From an uncultured Alistipes sp. (lineage in GTDB: Bacteria > Bacteroidota > Bacteroidia > Bacteroidales > Rikenellaceae), in contig CALUKI010000013.1 in assembly GCA_944321175.1 (NCBI GenBank), positions 1-52,375 on the forward strand: a DNA stretch of 52,375 nucleotides, read 5' to 3'. Shown in pieces: positions 16,509 through 26,085 of this stretch (position 1 is its first letter; every line of letters begins with the position of its first letter). The notes below the pieces were generated by a model. It saw only the letters and a list, made by a program, of their open reading frames with translations. It was not told the origin of the DNA and searched no databases. The translations under genes were made by a program, and so were the position numbers.

Positions 16509-19500
16509 ATGTCTGCCATTCCCGATTTCGTGCATCTGCACGTCCATTCGCAATACTCGATTCTCGACGGCCAGGCCAGTATCCAGAATCTGGTCGATAA
16601 GGCCATGCGTGACGGTCAACCGGGTATTGCCGTGACGGATCACGGTAATATGTTCGGAATCAAGGAGTTCTACAATTACGTCAAAAAGGCGAAGGGGAAA
16701 TACAAGGCGAAAGCCGCAGAGGTTGAAAAACAGCTTGCCGCCTTGCGGGACGGCTCTCGGCCATCGGAGGATCCGCAGGCCGAAATCGCCCGTTGCGAAG
16801 CGGAACTGGCCGATCTGCGCCGCAAAGCCGCGTTCAAGGCCATCATCGGTTGCGAGGTGTATGTGGCGCGGCGCCGTATGACGGACAAGGAGGGAAAACC
16901 CGACCAGAGCGGATACCACCTCATTCTGCTGGCGAAAAACGCAAAAGGCTATCACAACCTCATCAAGATCGTGTCGAGGGCGTGGACCGAAGGCTTCTAT
17001 ATGCGGCCGCGCACGGATCATTCGGAACTGGAACGTTACCACGAAGGTCTGATCTGCTGTTCGGCCTGTCTGGCGGGGGAAGTGCCGCGCGCCGTCACGG
17101 CGAACGACCTGCAGCAGGCGGAAGAGGCGGTGCTCTGGCACAAGAACCTTTTCGGCGACGACTATTATCTCGAACTGCAACTCCATAAGGCTACCGTCGA
17201 ACGGGCCAACCACGAGGCTTATCCCATGCAGCTCAAGGTCAATGAGCACCTGCGGAAACTTGCGGCCAAATACAATATCCGGACGGTTTGCACGAACGAT
17301 GTCCATTTCGTCGATGAGGAGAACGCTGAAGCGCATGACCGCCTGATCTGCCTTTCGACGGGCAAGGATCTCGATGATCCCAAACGGATGCTCTACTCCA
17401 AACAGGAGTGGTTGAAAACCCGTGCGGAGATGGCGGCAATCTTCGCAGAGAGCGATCCCGAAGCGATGGCGACGACGGTCGATATCTGCAATCAGGTGGA
17501 GGATTACTCGATCGACCACGCCCCGATCATGCCCAACTTCGAGATTCCGGCCGATTTCGGTACGGAGGAGGAGTACCGCCGCAAGTTCTCGGAAAAGGAC
17601 CTTTTCGATGAGTTTACGCGCGACGAGAACGGCAATGTTGTCCTCGGTGACGAGGAGGCTCGCAAAAAGATCGAGAAACTGGGCGGATACGACAAACTCT
17701 ACCGGATCAAACTCGAAGCCGACTACCTGCGCAAACTGACGATGGAGGGCGCCCACAAACGGTATGGCGAACACCTGACCGACGAACAGCTGGAACGGCT
17801 CAATTTCGAATTGCACGTCATGAAGACGATGGGCTTTCCGGGCTACTTCCTCATCGTGCAGGACTTTATCCGCGCCGCCCGCGAGGAGCTGGATGTGTCG
17901 GTGGGCCCCGGACGCGGTTCTGCGGCCGGATCGGCCGTAGCCTATTGTCTGGGTATCACGCAGATCGACCCCATTGCCTACGACCTGCTGTTCGAGCGCT
18001 TCCTCAATCCCGACCGTATCTCCCTGCCCGATATCGATGTCGATTTCGATGACGACGGCCGTGGCCGCGTGCTCAACTGGGTGACGCAGAAGTATGGCAA
18101 GGAGAAGGTTGCGCACATCATAACATACGGTACGATGGCAACGAAGATGGCCATCAAGGATGTGGCGCGTGTCCAGAAGCTGCTGCTGGCCGAGTCGAAC
18201 CGTCTCTGTGCTCTGGTGCCGGACAAGACCCCCGAAGGCAAGCCGATCAAGAGCATCGGGCAGGCCATCGAACTGGTGCCCGAACTGAAGGCCGCCGAGG
18301 AGTCGGACAATCCCGTTCTGCACGATACGATCCTCTATGCCAAGATGCTCGAAGGAAATGTCCGCAGTACGGGGGTGCATGCCTGCGGTACGATTATCTG
18401 CCGCGACGACATCACCGACTGGGTTCCCGTCTCGACGGCCGATGACAAGGAGACGGGCGAAAAGATGCTCGTCACGCAGTATGAGGGATCGGTAATCGAG
18501 GATACGGGGTTGATCAAGATGGATTTCCTCGGCTTGAAAACCCTCTCCATCATCAAGGATGCCGTGGAGAATATCCGCATGACGAAGGGCAGGAAGATCG
18601 ATATCGACGACTTCTCGATCATCAACGACCCTGCGACGTACAAACTCTTCTGCGAGGGACGGACGGTCGGAACGTTCCAGTTCGAGTCCGCCGGCATGCA
18701 GAAATACCTGCGCGAACTGCAGCCTTCGACCTTTGAGGACCTGATCGCCATGAACGCCCTCTACCGTCCCGGCCCGATGGACTATATTCCCGATTTCATC
18801 GCCCGGAAACACGGCCGCAGCCCGATCGTTTACGATATTCCCGTCATGGAGAAGTATCTGAAGGATACCTATGGCGTGACGGTCTATCAGGAGCAGGTCA
18901 TGCTGTTGTCGCGCCTGCTGGCCAACTTCACGCGCGGCGAGTCCGATACGCTCCGCAAGGCGATGGGCAAGAAACTCAAGGACAAGCTCGACGCGCTGAA
19001 ACCCAAATTCATCAAGGGCGGGCAGGAGAACGGACATGATCCGAAAACGTTGGAGAAAATCTGGTCCGACTGGGAGAAATTCGCCTCCTACGCCTTCAAC
19101 AAGTCGCATGCGACCTGTTACTCGTGGGTAGCTTTCCAGACGGCTTATCTCAAGGCGAATTATCCGTCGGAATTCATGGCGGCGGTGTTGAGCCGGAACC
19201 TTACCAATGTCGAACAGCTGACGATCTACATGACCGAATGCAAGCGCATGGGAATCAACGTGCTTGGTCCCGATGTCAACGAGTCGATGCCGCGCTTCTC
19301 GGCCAACGGGGCCGGAGACGTGCGGTTCGGACTCGCCGCAATCAAGGGGGTCGGCGAAGCGGCTGTCAACAGCATTATCGGTGAACGGACGAAGAACGGA
19401 CGTTTCAAAAGCATACTTGATTTTGTCGAACGGATCGATTACTCGCTCGTCAACAGAAAGTGTCTGGAGAATATCGCCTATGCGGGCGGCTTCGACTCGA

Positions 19501-20336
19501 TCACCGATTTCAACCGCTGCAAATTCTTCGGCGTCGATGCGCGGGACAACAGCGGCATGACCTATATCGAACAGCTGATGCGTTACGGCCAGCGTTACCA
19601 AAGCGAGAAGAACAATGCGCAACAGAGCCTCTTCGGCGGCGATACCGGTACGACCGACATTATACCTCCGGTCATTCCGGCCTGCGGCGACTGGTCGGAT
19701 CTGGAGAGGCTCAACAAGGAGCGCGAAGTGATCGGTCTCTATCTCTCGGCGCATCCGCTCGACGATTACAGGATCGTCATCCGGAACATGTGCAGGACGC
19801 AGCTCAGCGAACTGGATCATCTCGACGAGCTGCGCGGTCAGGAGGTCGCCGTGGCCGGAATGGTTGTCAGTGTACAGAACCTGTTGACCAAGACCGGAAA
19901 ACCCTGGGGCAAGTTCAAGCTGGAGGATTACAACGGCACGCATGAATTCGCCCTTTTCGGCAAGGATTACGAAAACTATCGCAAATATCTTTTCGAGGAT
20001 TACTTCCTCTTCGTGCGCGGAAAGGTGCAGCCCAAGCCATACAACGACAAGGAGCTGGAGCTGCGCATCACGTCGATCATGCAGCTCTCGGAGTTGCAGG
20101 AGGCAATCAGGGAGGTGCATGTGCAGATCGGCGTCGGGGAGATCACGCAGGAACTGATCGACCGGATGAGCCGCGTCGTCCGCAAGGCCAGGGGAAATGC
20201 CGTGCTGCGGTTGAATGTCTGCGACCGGCAGGAACAGGTCTCGGTCAATCTCTTCTCGAAACGGCACAAGGTGCGGTTGACGCAGGAGCTGGTTGACTTC
20301 TTCGAGGACAGCAACATGAAATATACGATCCTTTGA
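16509..20336 (+). CDS. dnaE: DNA polymerase III subunit alpha
   Basis: 1275 residues. The N-terminal PHP domain has HLHVHSQYSILDG, VTDHGN, IIGCEVYV and TNDVHF, so most metal ligands appear intact. A charged, coiled-coil-like insertion (about residues 57-110) interrupts the PHP domain. The polymerase domain shows VGPGRGSAAGSAVAYCLGI, the catalytic PDIDVDFDDDGR, GVHACGTIICRDDI and MDFLGLKTLSII. Helix-hairpin-helix and OB-fold regions follow (from about 930 and about 1090). It replicates the chromosome with the clamp encoded at 32959-34083. It is followed at 57 nt by trxA. Confidence 0.97.
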   Translation: MSAIPDFVHLHVHSQYSILDGQASIQNLVDKAMRDGQPGIAVTDHGNMFGIKEFYNYVKKAKGKYKAKAAEVEKQLAALRDGSRPSEDPQAEIARCEAELADLRRKAAFKAIIGCEVYVARRRMTDKEGKPDQSGYHLILLAKNAKGYHNLIKIVSRAWTEGFYMRPRTDHSELERYHEGLICCSACLAGEVPRAVTANDLQQAEEAVLWHKNLFGDDYYLELQLHKATVERANHEAYPMQLKVNEHLRKLAAKYNIRTVCTNDVHFVDEENAEAHDRLICLSTGKDLDDPKRMLYSKQEWLKTRAEMAAIFAESDPEAMATTVDICNQVEDYSIDHAPIMPNFEIPADFGTEEEYRRKFSEKDLFDEFTRDENGNVVLGDEEARKKIEKLGGYDKLYRIKLEADYLRKLTMEGAHKRYGEHLTDEQLERLNFELHVMKTMGFPGYFLIVQDFIRAAREELDVSVGPGRGSAAGSAVAYCLGITQIDPIAYDLLFERFLNPDRISLPDIDVDFDDDGRGRVLNWVTQKYGKEKVAHIITYGTMATKMAIKDVARVQKLLLAESNRLCALVPDKTPEGKPIKSIGQAIELVPELKAAEESDNPVLHDTILYAKMLEGNVRSTGVHACGTIICRDDITDWVPVSTADDKETGEKMLVTQYEGSVIEDTGLIKMDFLGLKTLSIIKDAVENIRMTKGRKIDIDDFSIINDPATYKLFCEGRTVGTFQFESAGMQKYLRELQPSTFEDLIAMNALYRPGPMDYIPDFIARKHGRSPIVYDIPVMEKYLKDTYGVTVYQEQVMLLSRLLANFTRGESDTLRKAMGKKLKDKLDALKPKFIKGGQENGHDPKTLEKIWSDWEKFASYAFNKSHATCYSWVAFQTAYLKANYPSEFMAAVLSRNLTNVEQLTIYMTECKRMGINVLGPDVNESMPRFSANGAGDVRFGLAAIKGVGEAAVNSIIGERTKNGRFKSILDFVERIDYSLVNRKCLENIAYAGGFDSITDFNRCKFFGVDARDNSGMTYIEQLMRYGQRYQSEKNNAQQSLFGGDTGTTDIIPPVIPACGDWSDLERLNKEREVIGLYLSAHPLDDYRIVIRNMCRTQLSELDHLDELRGQEVAVAGMVVSVQNLLTKTGKPWGKFKLEDYNGTHEFALFGKDYENYRKYLFEDYFLFVRGKVQPKPYNDKELELRITSIMQLSELQEAIREVHVQIGVGEITQELIDRMSRVVRKARGNAVLRLNVCDRQEQVSVNLFSKRHKVRLTQELVDFFEDSNMKYTIL

Positions 20337-20393
20337 GATCGCGAGAAGCAAATTCTGTAATCAACGAACCAATAAAACGAAAAAACAATTGTT

Positions 20394-20708
20394 ATGGCAA
20401 AAGAACTGACTGCGGCGAACCACGATGAGATCGTGGCGTCGAAACTTCCGGTGATCATCGATTTCTGGGCCGAGTGGTGCGGCCCCTGCCGCATGGTGGC
20501 TCCGATCGTCGAAGAGCTGGCCGAGGCCTATGAAGGCAAGGCGTTGGTCTGCAAGTGCAACGTCGAGGATAACGACGACGTGGTGGCGAAATACATGGTG
20601 CGCAACATCCCGACACTCGTCTTTCTGAAAGACGGACAGCCGGTTGACAAGATTGTCGGTGCCACGACCAAGGACGAGATCGTCGCCCGGCTGTCGAAAC
20701 TCCTGTAA
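20394..20708 (+). CDS. trxA: Thioredoxin
   Basis: 104 residues, the classic size, with WAEWCGPCRMVAPI (active site CGPC) and the cis-proline NIPTLVFLKDG. It is a cytoplasmic disulfide reductant. It lies 57 nt after dnaE and 2 nt before the epimerase-like gene, so it is probably in the same transcript. Confidence 0.96.
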   Translation: MAKELTAANHDEIVASKLPVIIDFWAEWCGPCRMVAPIVEELAEAYEGKALVCKCNVEDNDDVVAKYMVRNIPTLVFLKDGQPVDKIVGATTKDEIVARLSKLL

Positions 20709-20710
20709 CG

Positions 20711-21724
20711 ATGATCCGTTCGTGCGAATGGTACGGAATGCGGGCCGTGGAGTTCTCGAAAGGGGATTATACGGCCCTGCTTGTTCCGGAGACGGGCGCC
20801 AACCTCGTGCGGCTGGCCCATACGCGGTTGGGCGTCGAGGCGGTGCGCACTCCCTCCCGGATGCAGATCGGGGAGTTCCGCCGCCGCCCGCACCTCTTCG
20901 GACTGCCGGTTCTCTTTCCGCCGAACCGGATTGCCGACGGACGTTTCGAGTTCGACGGCCGTGAATACCGTTTCCCGATTACCAAAGCGGCGGAGAACAA
21001 CTATCATCACGGGATCCTCAAGAGCCAGCCCTTCATCGTATCGAAAGCCGTCGAGACCGACAGGGAGGTGCTGATCGAGACACGTTATTATTCGAATGCG
21101 GCGTCGGACGCGATTTTCCGTGATTTTCCGCATGCCTTCAAGTGCAAGATCATCTACCGCCTGACGGCCGAGGGGCTGGAACAGGAGGTGATGTTCGGCA
21201 ACAGGAGCGACCGTCCGATGCCGGTGGGCGTCGGATTCCATACGCCGCTCAATATCCCCTTTGCGGGAGGCGATGCCGCCGACTACCGGATGCGCGCAGC
21301 CGTCGGCGAAGAGTTCGAACTCAACGACCGCAACCTGCCGACGGGACGTCTTCTGCCGCTCAACGGGCGCTATGCGGCGCTGCGGGCGCCCGAAGGGTTG
21401 CAGATGACCGAATGCGAAGCGCTCGAAGCAGGATTCTCGGTGCGGGAGATCGATGTGGATGGAAAGCCCTATCGCGGCGCCGTTGTCGAGAACCGTCGTA
21501 CCGGTGTGCGGCTCTTCTACGAGGTGGATGAGCAGACGCTCTACTGGACGATCTGGAACGACGGCGGCCATGCACCCTACTGCTGTCCCGAACCGCAGTC
21601 GTGGGCGACCGATGCTCCGCATCTGCCAGATCGTGAACGTTGGGGATTCCGAGCCATCGAACCGGGCGGCAAGTGGTCGATCCGTTATTGGCTTTATGTA
21701 CGCGACGGCGCCGAAAAGGCATAA
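20711..21724 (+). CDS. Aldose 1-epimerase (galactose mutarotase) family protein
   Basis: 337 residues, cytoplasmic, all-beta. Family signals are LLVPETGANLVRLAHTRLG near the N-terminus, NNYHHGILKSQPF (catalytic-type histidines), GVGFHTPLNIPF and a C-terminal PYCCPEPQSWATDAPHL. This resembles the substrate-binding loops of mutarotase-like enzymes rather than canonical GalM, so the sugar is uncertain. It starts 2 nt after trxA. Confidence 0.82.
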   Translation: MIRSCEWYGMRAVEFSKGDYTALLVPETGANLVRLAHTRLGVEAVRTPSRMQIGEFRRRPHLFGLPVLFPPNRIADGRFEFDGREYRFPITKAAENNYHHGILKSQPFIVSKAVETDREVLIETRYYSNAASDAIFRDFPHAFKCKIIYRLTAEGLEQEVMFGNRSDRPMPVGVGFHTPLNIPFAGGDAADYRMRAAVGEEFELNDRNLPTGRLLPLNGRYAALRAPEGLQMTECEALEAGFSVREIDVDGKPYRGAVVENRRTGVRLFYEVDEQTLYWTIWNDGGHAPYCCPEPQSWATDAPHLPDRERWGFRAIEPGGKWSIRYWLYVRDGAEKA

Positions 21725-21904
21725 CCGCCGGCAGAAGAGACTCCATCAGGACACAGGAAGGCGGGCGGAGAAGAGGCTGCCCTTTGATCCGGAAAGTCCC
21801 GCCGAGTTTTTGATGCGCTCCGATACGGCTCATGCTGTGAATATGTCCGGCGGAGAGACGGGCGGTCCGAACTGAATGAAACCGAATAAAACCAAATAAA
21901 AACG

Positions 21905-23131
21905 ATGATGGAATACATAACGCCTTTTTTGTTTTTGCTCAATACGATGGCGCCCTATCTGCTGCTGGGATTCCTGCTGGCGGGTGTCATCCATGCCTAT
22001 GTGCCCCGCAGACTCTATGCGCGCTATCTGTCGAGGCCTGATTTCCGGTCGGTGATGCTGGCCGCTCTGTTCGGGGTGCCGCTGCCGCTCTGCTCTTGCG
22101 GCGTGATCCCGACGGCCATGTCGCTGCGGCGTGAAGGCGCCTCGAAAGGCGCCGTCGCCTCGTTTCTGATCGCCACGCCCCAGACCGGTGTCGATTCGAT
22201 CGTGGCGACGGCTTCGGTGCTGGGTATTCCCTTTGCCGTCATACGGCCGTTGGCGGCCTTCGTCACGGCGCTGGCCGGCGGCTGGGCCGTCAATCGGTTG
22301 ACCCGCACCGAGACGGACGGCGTGCATGCTTCGGCGGAAGATGCCGATATTCCGTTGCGGGGAGGCCGCCGAGCCATCGAGGCGCTGCGCTACGGATTCA
22401 TCGACATGATGCAGGATATCGGCCGCTGGCTTGTACTGGGGCTTCTTGTTGCGGGGCTCATCACGATTCTTGTGCCTGATGATTTCTTCGCATCGTTCGC
22501 CGACCGGCCGCTGCTGAACATGTTCATCGTCCTGCTCTTCTCGATTCCGATGTATCTTTGCGCTACAGGTTCGATCCCCATTGCGGCGGCCCTGATGCTC
22601 AAAGGGCTGTCGCCGGGCGCCGCGCTGGTGCTGCTGATGGCCGGTCCGGCAACCAACATGGCCTCGATCCTCGTGATCGGCAAGGTGATGGGACGCCGGA
22701 CCCTCGTGGCCTATCTCGCCTCGATCATCATCGGAGCCATTGGTTTCGGACTGGTGATCGATTACCTGTTGCCGGCGGCGTGGTTCGTACCTGCGGCATC
22801 GGTACACGCCGCGTGTCACGGCCAGGCCGGCTATTCGTGGCTGGAGATCGCTTCGAGTGCCGTACTCGTCGCCCTGCTGGCTTATACCCTCGTTCGCAGA
22901 TATACATCCAAAACAGAAAAGAATATGACAAAACAGATTTATCGCGTGGGCGGCATGAGCTGCAACCACTGCAAGGCAAGCGTCGAGAAGAACCTCGCCA
23001 AACTGCCGTCGGTAACCTCCGTCGAGGTCGATCTGGCGGCCGGGACAGCCGCTGTCGATGGTCCGGTGAACGATGACGACGTGCGTCGTGTCGTCGAAGA
23101 GCTGGGCTTCGAATACGGCGGACGGATATAG
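21905..23131 (+). CDS. SO_0444-type heavy-metal permease with C-terminal HMA domain
   Basis: 408 residues. There are about eight to nine membrane segments in residues 1-335, with the DUF318/ArsP-like permease motifs VPLPLCSCGVIPTAMSLRR and SFLIATPQTGVDS in the first half and MYLCATGSIPIAAALMLKG and AGPATNM in the second. After a linker, residues 342-408 form a heavy-metal-associated domain with GMSCNHC. The domain would bind a soft metal such as copper or zinc and hand it to the pore. The internal ATG before the HMA part is preceded by no stop, so this is a true fusion. The 180-nt gap upstream shows no clear promoter. Confidence 0.85.
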   Translation: MMEYITPFLFLLNTMAPYLLLGFLLAGVIHAYVPRRLYARYLSRPDFRSVMLAALFGVPLPLCSCGVIPTAMSLRREGASKGAVASFLIATPQTGVDSIVATASVLGIPFAVIRPLAAFVTALAGGWAVNRLTRTETDGVHASAEDADIPLRGGRRAIEALRYGFIDMMQDIGRWLVLGLLVAGLITILVPDDFFASFADRPLLNMFIVLLFSIPMYLCATGSIPIAAALMLKGLSPGAALVLLMAGPATNMASILVIGKVMGRRTLVAYLASIIIGAIGFGLVIDYLLPAAWFVPAASVHAACHGQAGYSWLEIASSAVLVALLAYTLVRRYTSKTEKNMTKQIYRVGGMSCNHCKASVEKNLAKLPSVTSVEVDLAAGTAAVDGPVNDDDVRRVVEELGFEYGGRI

Positions 23132-23182
23132 TTTGGTCCGTTCATTTTACGACCGTGCCGAAATGTTTGCAGGACAAACAGA

Positions 23183-23217
23183 AAGCGGCGGGAACCTTCA
23201 CAAGGTTCCCGCCGCTT
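23183..23217. terminator. Bidirectional terminator, 16-bp stem
   Basis: Positions 23183-23198 pair perfectly with 23202-23217 around a CAC loop. It lies between the convergent permease and thioredoxin-like lipoprotein genes. T-rich sequence flanks the plus side weakly (CTCTTGTTG). Confidence 0.8.
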
Positions 23218-23242
23218 CTCTTGTTGTCGCTGATTCCGGAGA

Positions 23243-25138
23243 TTACTCTTCGAGCATCCGTTTCAATGTTTTCTGCAGCTTGTCGTGGTCGCGCAGGTCG
23301 TTGCGCAGACGGCAGGTGCCGTCGCGCGAGACGAGAACATAGGAGGGAATGCCGGTAATGCCGAACTGCTTGCACAATGCCGTCCACTCTTCGTTGTTCA
23401 GCCGGTAGTGGATGCCTGCAATCTCGGCGATCGCCTTTTTGTATGCCACGATCGGCGAGGATTCGTTGGCGATATAGAGCCAGACGATCCCGTCGCTCTT
23501 CAGTTCTCCCTGTTTGAGCGGTTCGTTGGCCGCAAGTGCGGCGCGGCACGGCCCGCACCAGGTATTCCAGAAATCGACGAAGACAATCTTGCCCTTGTAG
23601 GGTGCAACGATCGTTTGGAAGAGTTTGCCGTGAGGAACGTCCGGTGTGGTTTCGATCCGCACCTTCCCTTCGAGTCGGGCCAATTCGCTGCGGGCCTGCG
23701 CCTGCATCGCTTCGCAGGCCTGTGCATAGAAGGGGTTCGACAACGTCCGGAGTTCGGCCAGCTCCTCATCCGTCAGTTCGCCGTTCTCGGCCCTGGCCGG
23801 CAGACGGCCGAGCCGTCGCAGGTCGATGACCTGCCCTTCGGTGATTCCGGCGATTTTCGGCCAGTCGATATCCGGACGGGTGATGGCGCGGAGATACTCT
23901 CCGGCAGAACCGCCCGTCAGCAGCGCGGGGTCGTTGATGTCGAACCACTTGCAGACAGCCGCATAATGTTCGGGCCGCAACTCGGCGAACTTCCGGTCGA
24001 TCTTCGCATCCCGTGTCCATAGATCTTTCTCCGAACGGTAATTGTGTTCCTGCAAAAATGCGGCGTTGGCCATTGCCGAGATTGCTTCATGTTTCAATAC
24101 AGTCGTATGGAGCTGCTTGAGCGGATCGGGACAGTCGCTGCGGGAGATGCTGTCGCAGAGCGTGCGGTATTTCGATTCCACCATCCGGACATATTCGTCG
24201 GCCGTCATGCGGTAGTCGGCGAACTCTCCGTCGTAGAGGTTCATCGAGATTCGTCCGTATCCCGTCGTATTGCTGATCGTGTTGAGTGTTCCGTAGGTTC
24301 CAGTCGTATAGAGACGCGGTTTGTGTGCGGCGGGCTGCTCTTCGTTGCGGCGGTTCATGAGGTAGCGGCCCGTCTCCTCCAGATCGACATATACATCGGT
24401 CGTTTCACCCGGAGCAAGCCATACCGTACCGAACGTCCTGCCGACTCCCGCCGGCCTTATGTATGCCGTTGCCGTGCCGTACTGCTCGAAACGGAAGGTT
24501 GCCGTACCGGTCGAGTCGATCTCTGCCGTCAGCTCTTTTGCCGACAGCAGGGAACTTACACCGAGAGCCACTTTCGGGAACATCCCTTTCCGGTAACCGA
24601 GCAGATGGACGTTGAGCGTCGATTCTCCGACCTTGAATATCGGCGCGAGCGTCACCTCCCCTTCCGCTGCGTTGCGCAGCGATGCGGGCAGTCCGTCGGG
24701 GAAAGGCTTTGTCGTGCGTTTGCCCGTCAGGTCGATGCCGTAGAGCTTGAAGCAGCCCTCGCACTCCGTCTCGATGAAGTCGAACTTCTTCGGGATGCGC
24801 TTGAAGGGGCTGAAGATCAGATCGAACGATGCGCGGCCCGTTTCAGGCATCCAGAACAACGAATCGGCATCGATCCCCTTGCTTCCCGTCAGCGGATATT
24901 TCTCGCCGTCGGCCTCCAGATAGCTGCCCGCAGCGATTTTGATCCAGTATTTCGGGCGGAAATAGGCTTCGACATGCAGAATGGTTGCCGTGTCGCTCAC
25001 CGTGACTTTCGTGATGTCGAGGGTCTCGGTGTTGGCCGCTTCGATGAAGGGATTTTCCACCGTGCGGTTGCGCGGTGCACATGAGATCGTCGCGATGCTG
25101 ATGATCGCGCAACTCAAAAAAAGAAGCTCTCTTTTCAT
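23243..25138 (-). CDS. Thioredoxin-like (TlpA family) lipoprotein
   Basis: 631 residues. A lipoprotein signal (MKRELLFLSCAIISIATISC) places it in an envelope membrane facing the periplasm. The long N-terminal part (about 25-480) is a beta-rich then helical region of the kind found before thioredoxin domains in Bacteroidetes. The C-terminal 130 residues are a TlpA/ResA-like thioredoxin with VFVDFWNTWCGPCRAAL and the cis-proline GIPSYVLV. It probably reduces periplasmic disulfides. Its 5' leader of about 100 nt contains a run of nine C on the plus strand. Confidence 0.88.
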   Translation of the reverse strand: MKRELLFLSCAIISIATISCAPRNRTVENPFIEAANTETLDITKVTVSDTATILHVEAYFRPKYWIKIAAGSYLEADGEKYPLTGSKGIDADSLFWMPETGRASFDLIFSPFKRIPKKFDFIETECEGCFKLYGIDLTGKRTTKPFPDGLPASLRNAAEGEVTLAPIFKVGESTLNVHLLGYRKGMFPKVALGVSSLLSAKELTAEIDSTGTATFRFEQYGTATAYIRPAGVGRTFGTVWLAPGETTDVYVDLEETGRYLMNRRNEEQPAAHKPRLYTTGTYGTLNTISNTTGYGRISMNLYDGEFADYRMTADEYVRMVESKYRTLCDSISRSDCPDPLKQLHTTVLKHEAISAMANAAFLQEHNYRSEKDLWTRDAKIDRKFAELRPEHYAAVCKWFDINDPALLTGGSAGEYLRAITRPDIDWPKIAGITEGQVIDLRRLGRLPARAENGELTDEELAELRTLSNPFYAQACEAMQAQARSELARLEGKVRIETTPDVPHGKLFQTIVAPYKGKIVFVDFWNTWCGPCRAALAANEPLKQGELKSDGIVWLYIANESSPIVAYKKAIAEIAGIHYRLNNEEWTALCKQFGITGIPSYVLVSRDGTCRLRNDLRDHDKLQKTLKRMLEE

Positions 25139-25208
25139 GGTATGCAGGTTTTAGGTTTGGTTGATTTTGTTTGCACCCGAAATCGTTCGGAAGGTCTCTG
25201 CCGCTTTT

Positions 25209-25217
25209 CCCCCCCCC
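25209..25217. repeat. Poly-C tract (9) in leader of thioredoxin-like lipoprotein
   Basis: Nine consecutive C on the plus strand, G in the transcript of the minus-strand gene, between its promoter (25249) and start (25138). One of four such intergenic tracts in the window. Confidence 0.9.
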
Positions 25218-25248
25218 TGATTGCATGGGCTTTACAAATCTGTCAAAA

Positions 25249-25256
25249 CAAATATA
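25249..25256 (-). promoter_or_regulatory. Promoter -7 box of thioredoxin-like lipoprotein
   Basis: Minus strand TATATTTG, 110 nt upstream of the ATG at 25138. Confidence 0.55.
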
Positions 25257-25330
25257 GCCTTTTTCTCCTGTCGATGCAATAGAGAGGCGTATTTATTTCT
25301 GAAAAAGCGGATGCCGGCGTGTTGAGTATG

Positions 25331-25837
25331 CTACCCTTTCGGACTGGCCGGTTTTGCGTGCAGGTCGCAACGCATCAGGAACTCTTCGTCGGTTTGGCGG
25401 CAGATACGGAATCCCAACCGTTCGTAGAGCCGCACGGCCGGATTCTCCTGTTGTACGGAGAGCGATATGGCAGGATATCCCTCCTCCGAGAGCCGGCACA
25501 GGAGTGACTGAATGAGCCGTGTGCCGATTCCGCGTCCGCGCCATGCGGGGAGCAGCGACACGGCAAGTTCCGGAATGGTGTCGTCCATGTGCCCGAAAGC
25601 CCGTATGCAACGGCACCATGCGGCACCGACTACCCTGCCATCGGCCTCGGCAGCCATACAACGGTCGTCCGGCAGTGTGCCGAACCCTTCGATGTAGATC
25701 CGCAGCGACGGCCGGCGAAGAATCTCCCGTGACAAGAGTCGCGACGGATCCGGCCGATAAACCGCTTCGTAGAGGAACTCCTCCAGCAATGCGGTCTCCG
25801 AATCCCGAAGCGGACGTATCGTCATGTGCTTTTCCAT
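25331..25837 (-). CDS. GNAT family N-acetyltransferase
   Basis: 168 residues. The acetyl-CoA-binding loop is LAVSLLPAWRGRGIGTRLIQSLL (Q/RxxGxG/A type), followed by ISLSVQQENPAVRLYERLGF, the standard GNAT C-terminal half. The acceptor is unknown. Start 25837 or 25825 (MTIRPLRDSE); a near-consensus TATCTTCG box lies 4 nt upstream of the first. Confidence 0.88.
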   Translation of the reverse strand: MEKHMTIRPLRDSETALLEEFLYEAVYRPDPSRLLSREILRRPSLRIYIEGFGTLPDDRCMAAEADGRVVGAAWCRCIRAFGHMDDTIPELAVSLLPAWRGRGIGTRLIQSLLCRLSEEGYPAISLSVQQENPAVRLYERLGFRICRQTDEEFLMRCDLHAKPASPKG

Positions 25838-25841
25838 ATCA

Positions 25842-25849
25842 CGAAGATA
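25842..25849 (-). promoter_or_regulatory. Possible promoter -7 box of GNAT gene
   Basis: Minus strand TATCTTCG (one mismatch to TAnnTTTG), 4 nt before the first ATG. If used, the transcript is leaderless or initiates translation at 25825. Nothing else recognisable lies between 25850 and 26018. Confidence 0.45.
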
Positions 25850-26018
25850 CGAATTTTCCGGCAGTTGCCGTCAGCCGGTCGATATTTGCCGATTGGAGGT
25901 TCCGTATTTTTGCCCGAAGCTGTCGGCTGTTCCGGATTGTTCGGATCGGCCTGAAGCGGAGCATCGGGCGGTTGCGTGAACCGAACCGGCGGGAGCGGCG
26001 GAACCCCCGAAGCAACAT

Positions 26019-26052
26019 AAAAAAGGGTATCCAAATCCTGGATACCCTTTTT
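26019..26052 (-). terminator. Bidirectional terminator after htpG
   Basis: AAAAAGGGTATCC pairs with GGATACCCTTTTT (13 bp, 26020-26032 with 26040-26052) around a 7-nt loop, with U runs in both directions. It lies 33 nt past the htpG stop. Confidence 0.9.
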
Positions 26053-26085
26053 CTGTTCAGCGAGTTGAACGGGTCAGCTCAAGCG

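Noticed and set aside
16473..20351. A 1292-codon open frame on the minus strand opposite dnaE
   Set aside because: It mirrors the dnaE reading frame, has no domain pattern and no promoter, and results from GC-rich codons; similar long antisense frames lie opposite ettA, the S41 protease, htpG and the envelope operon.
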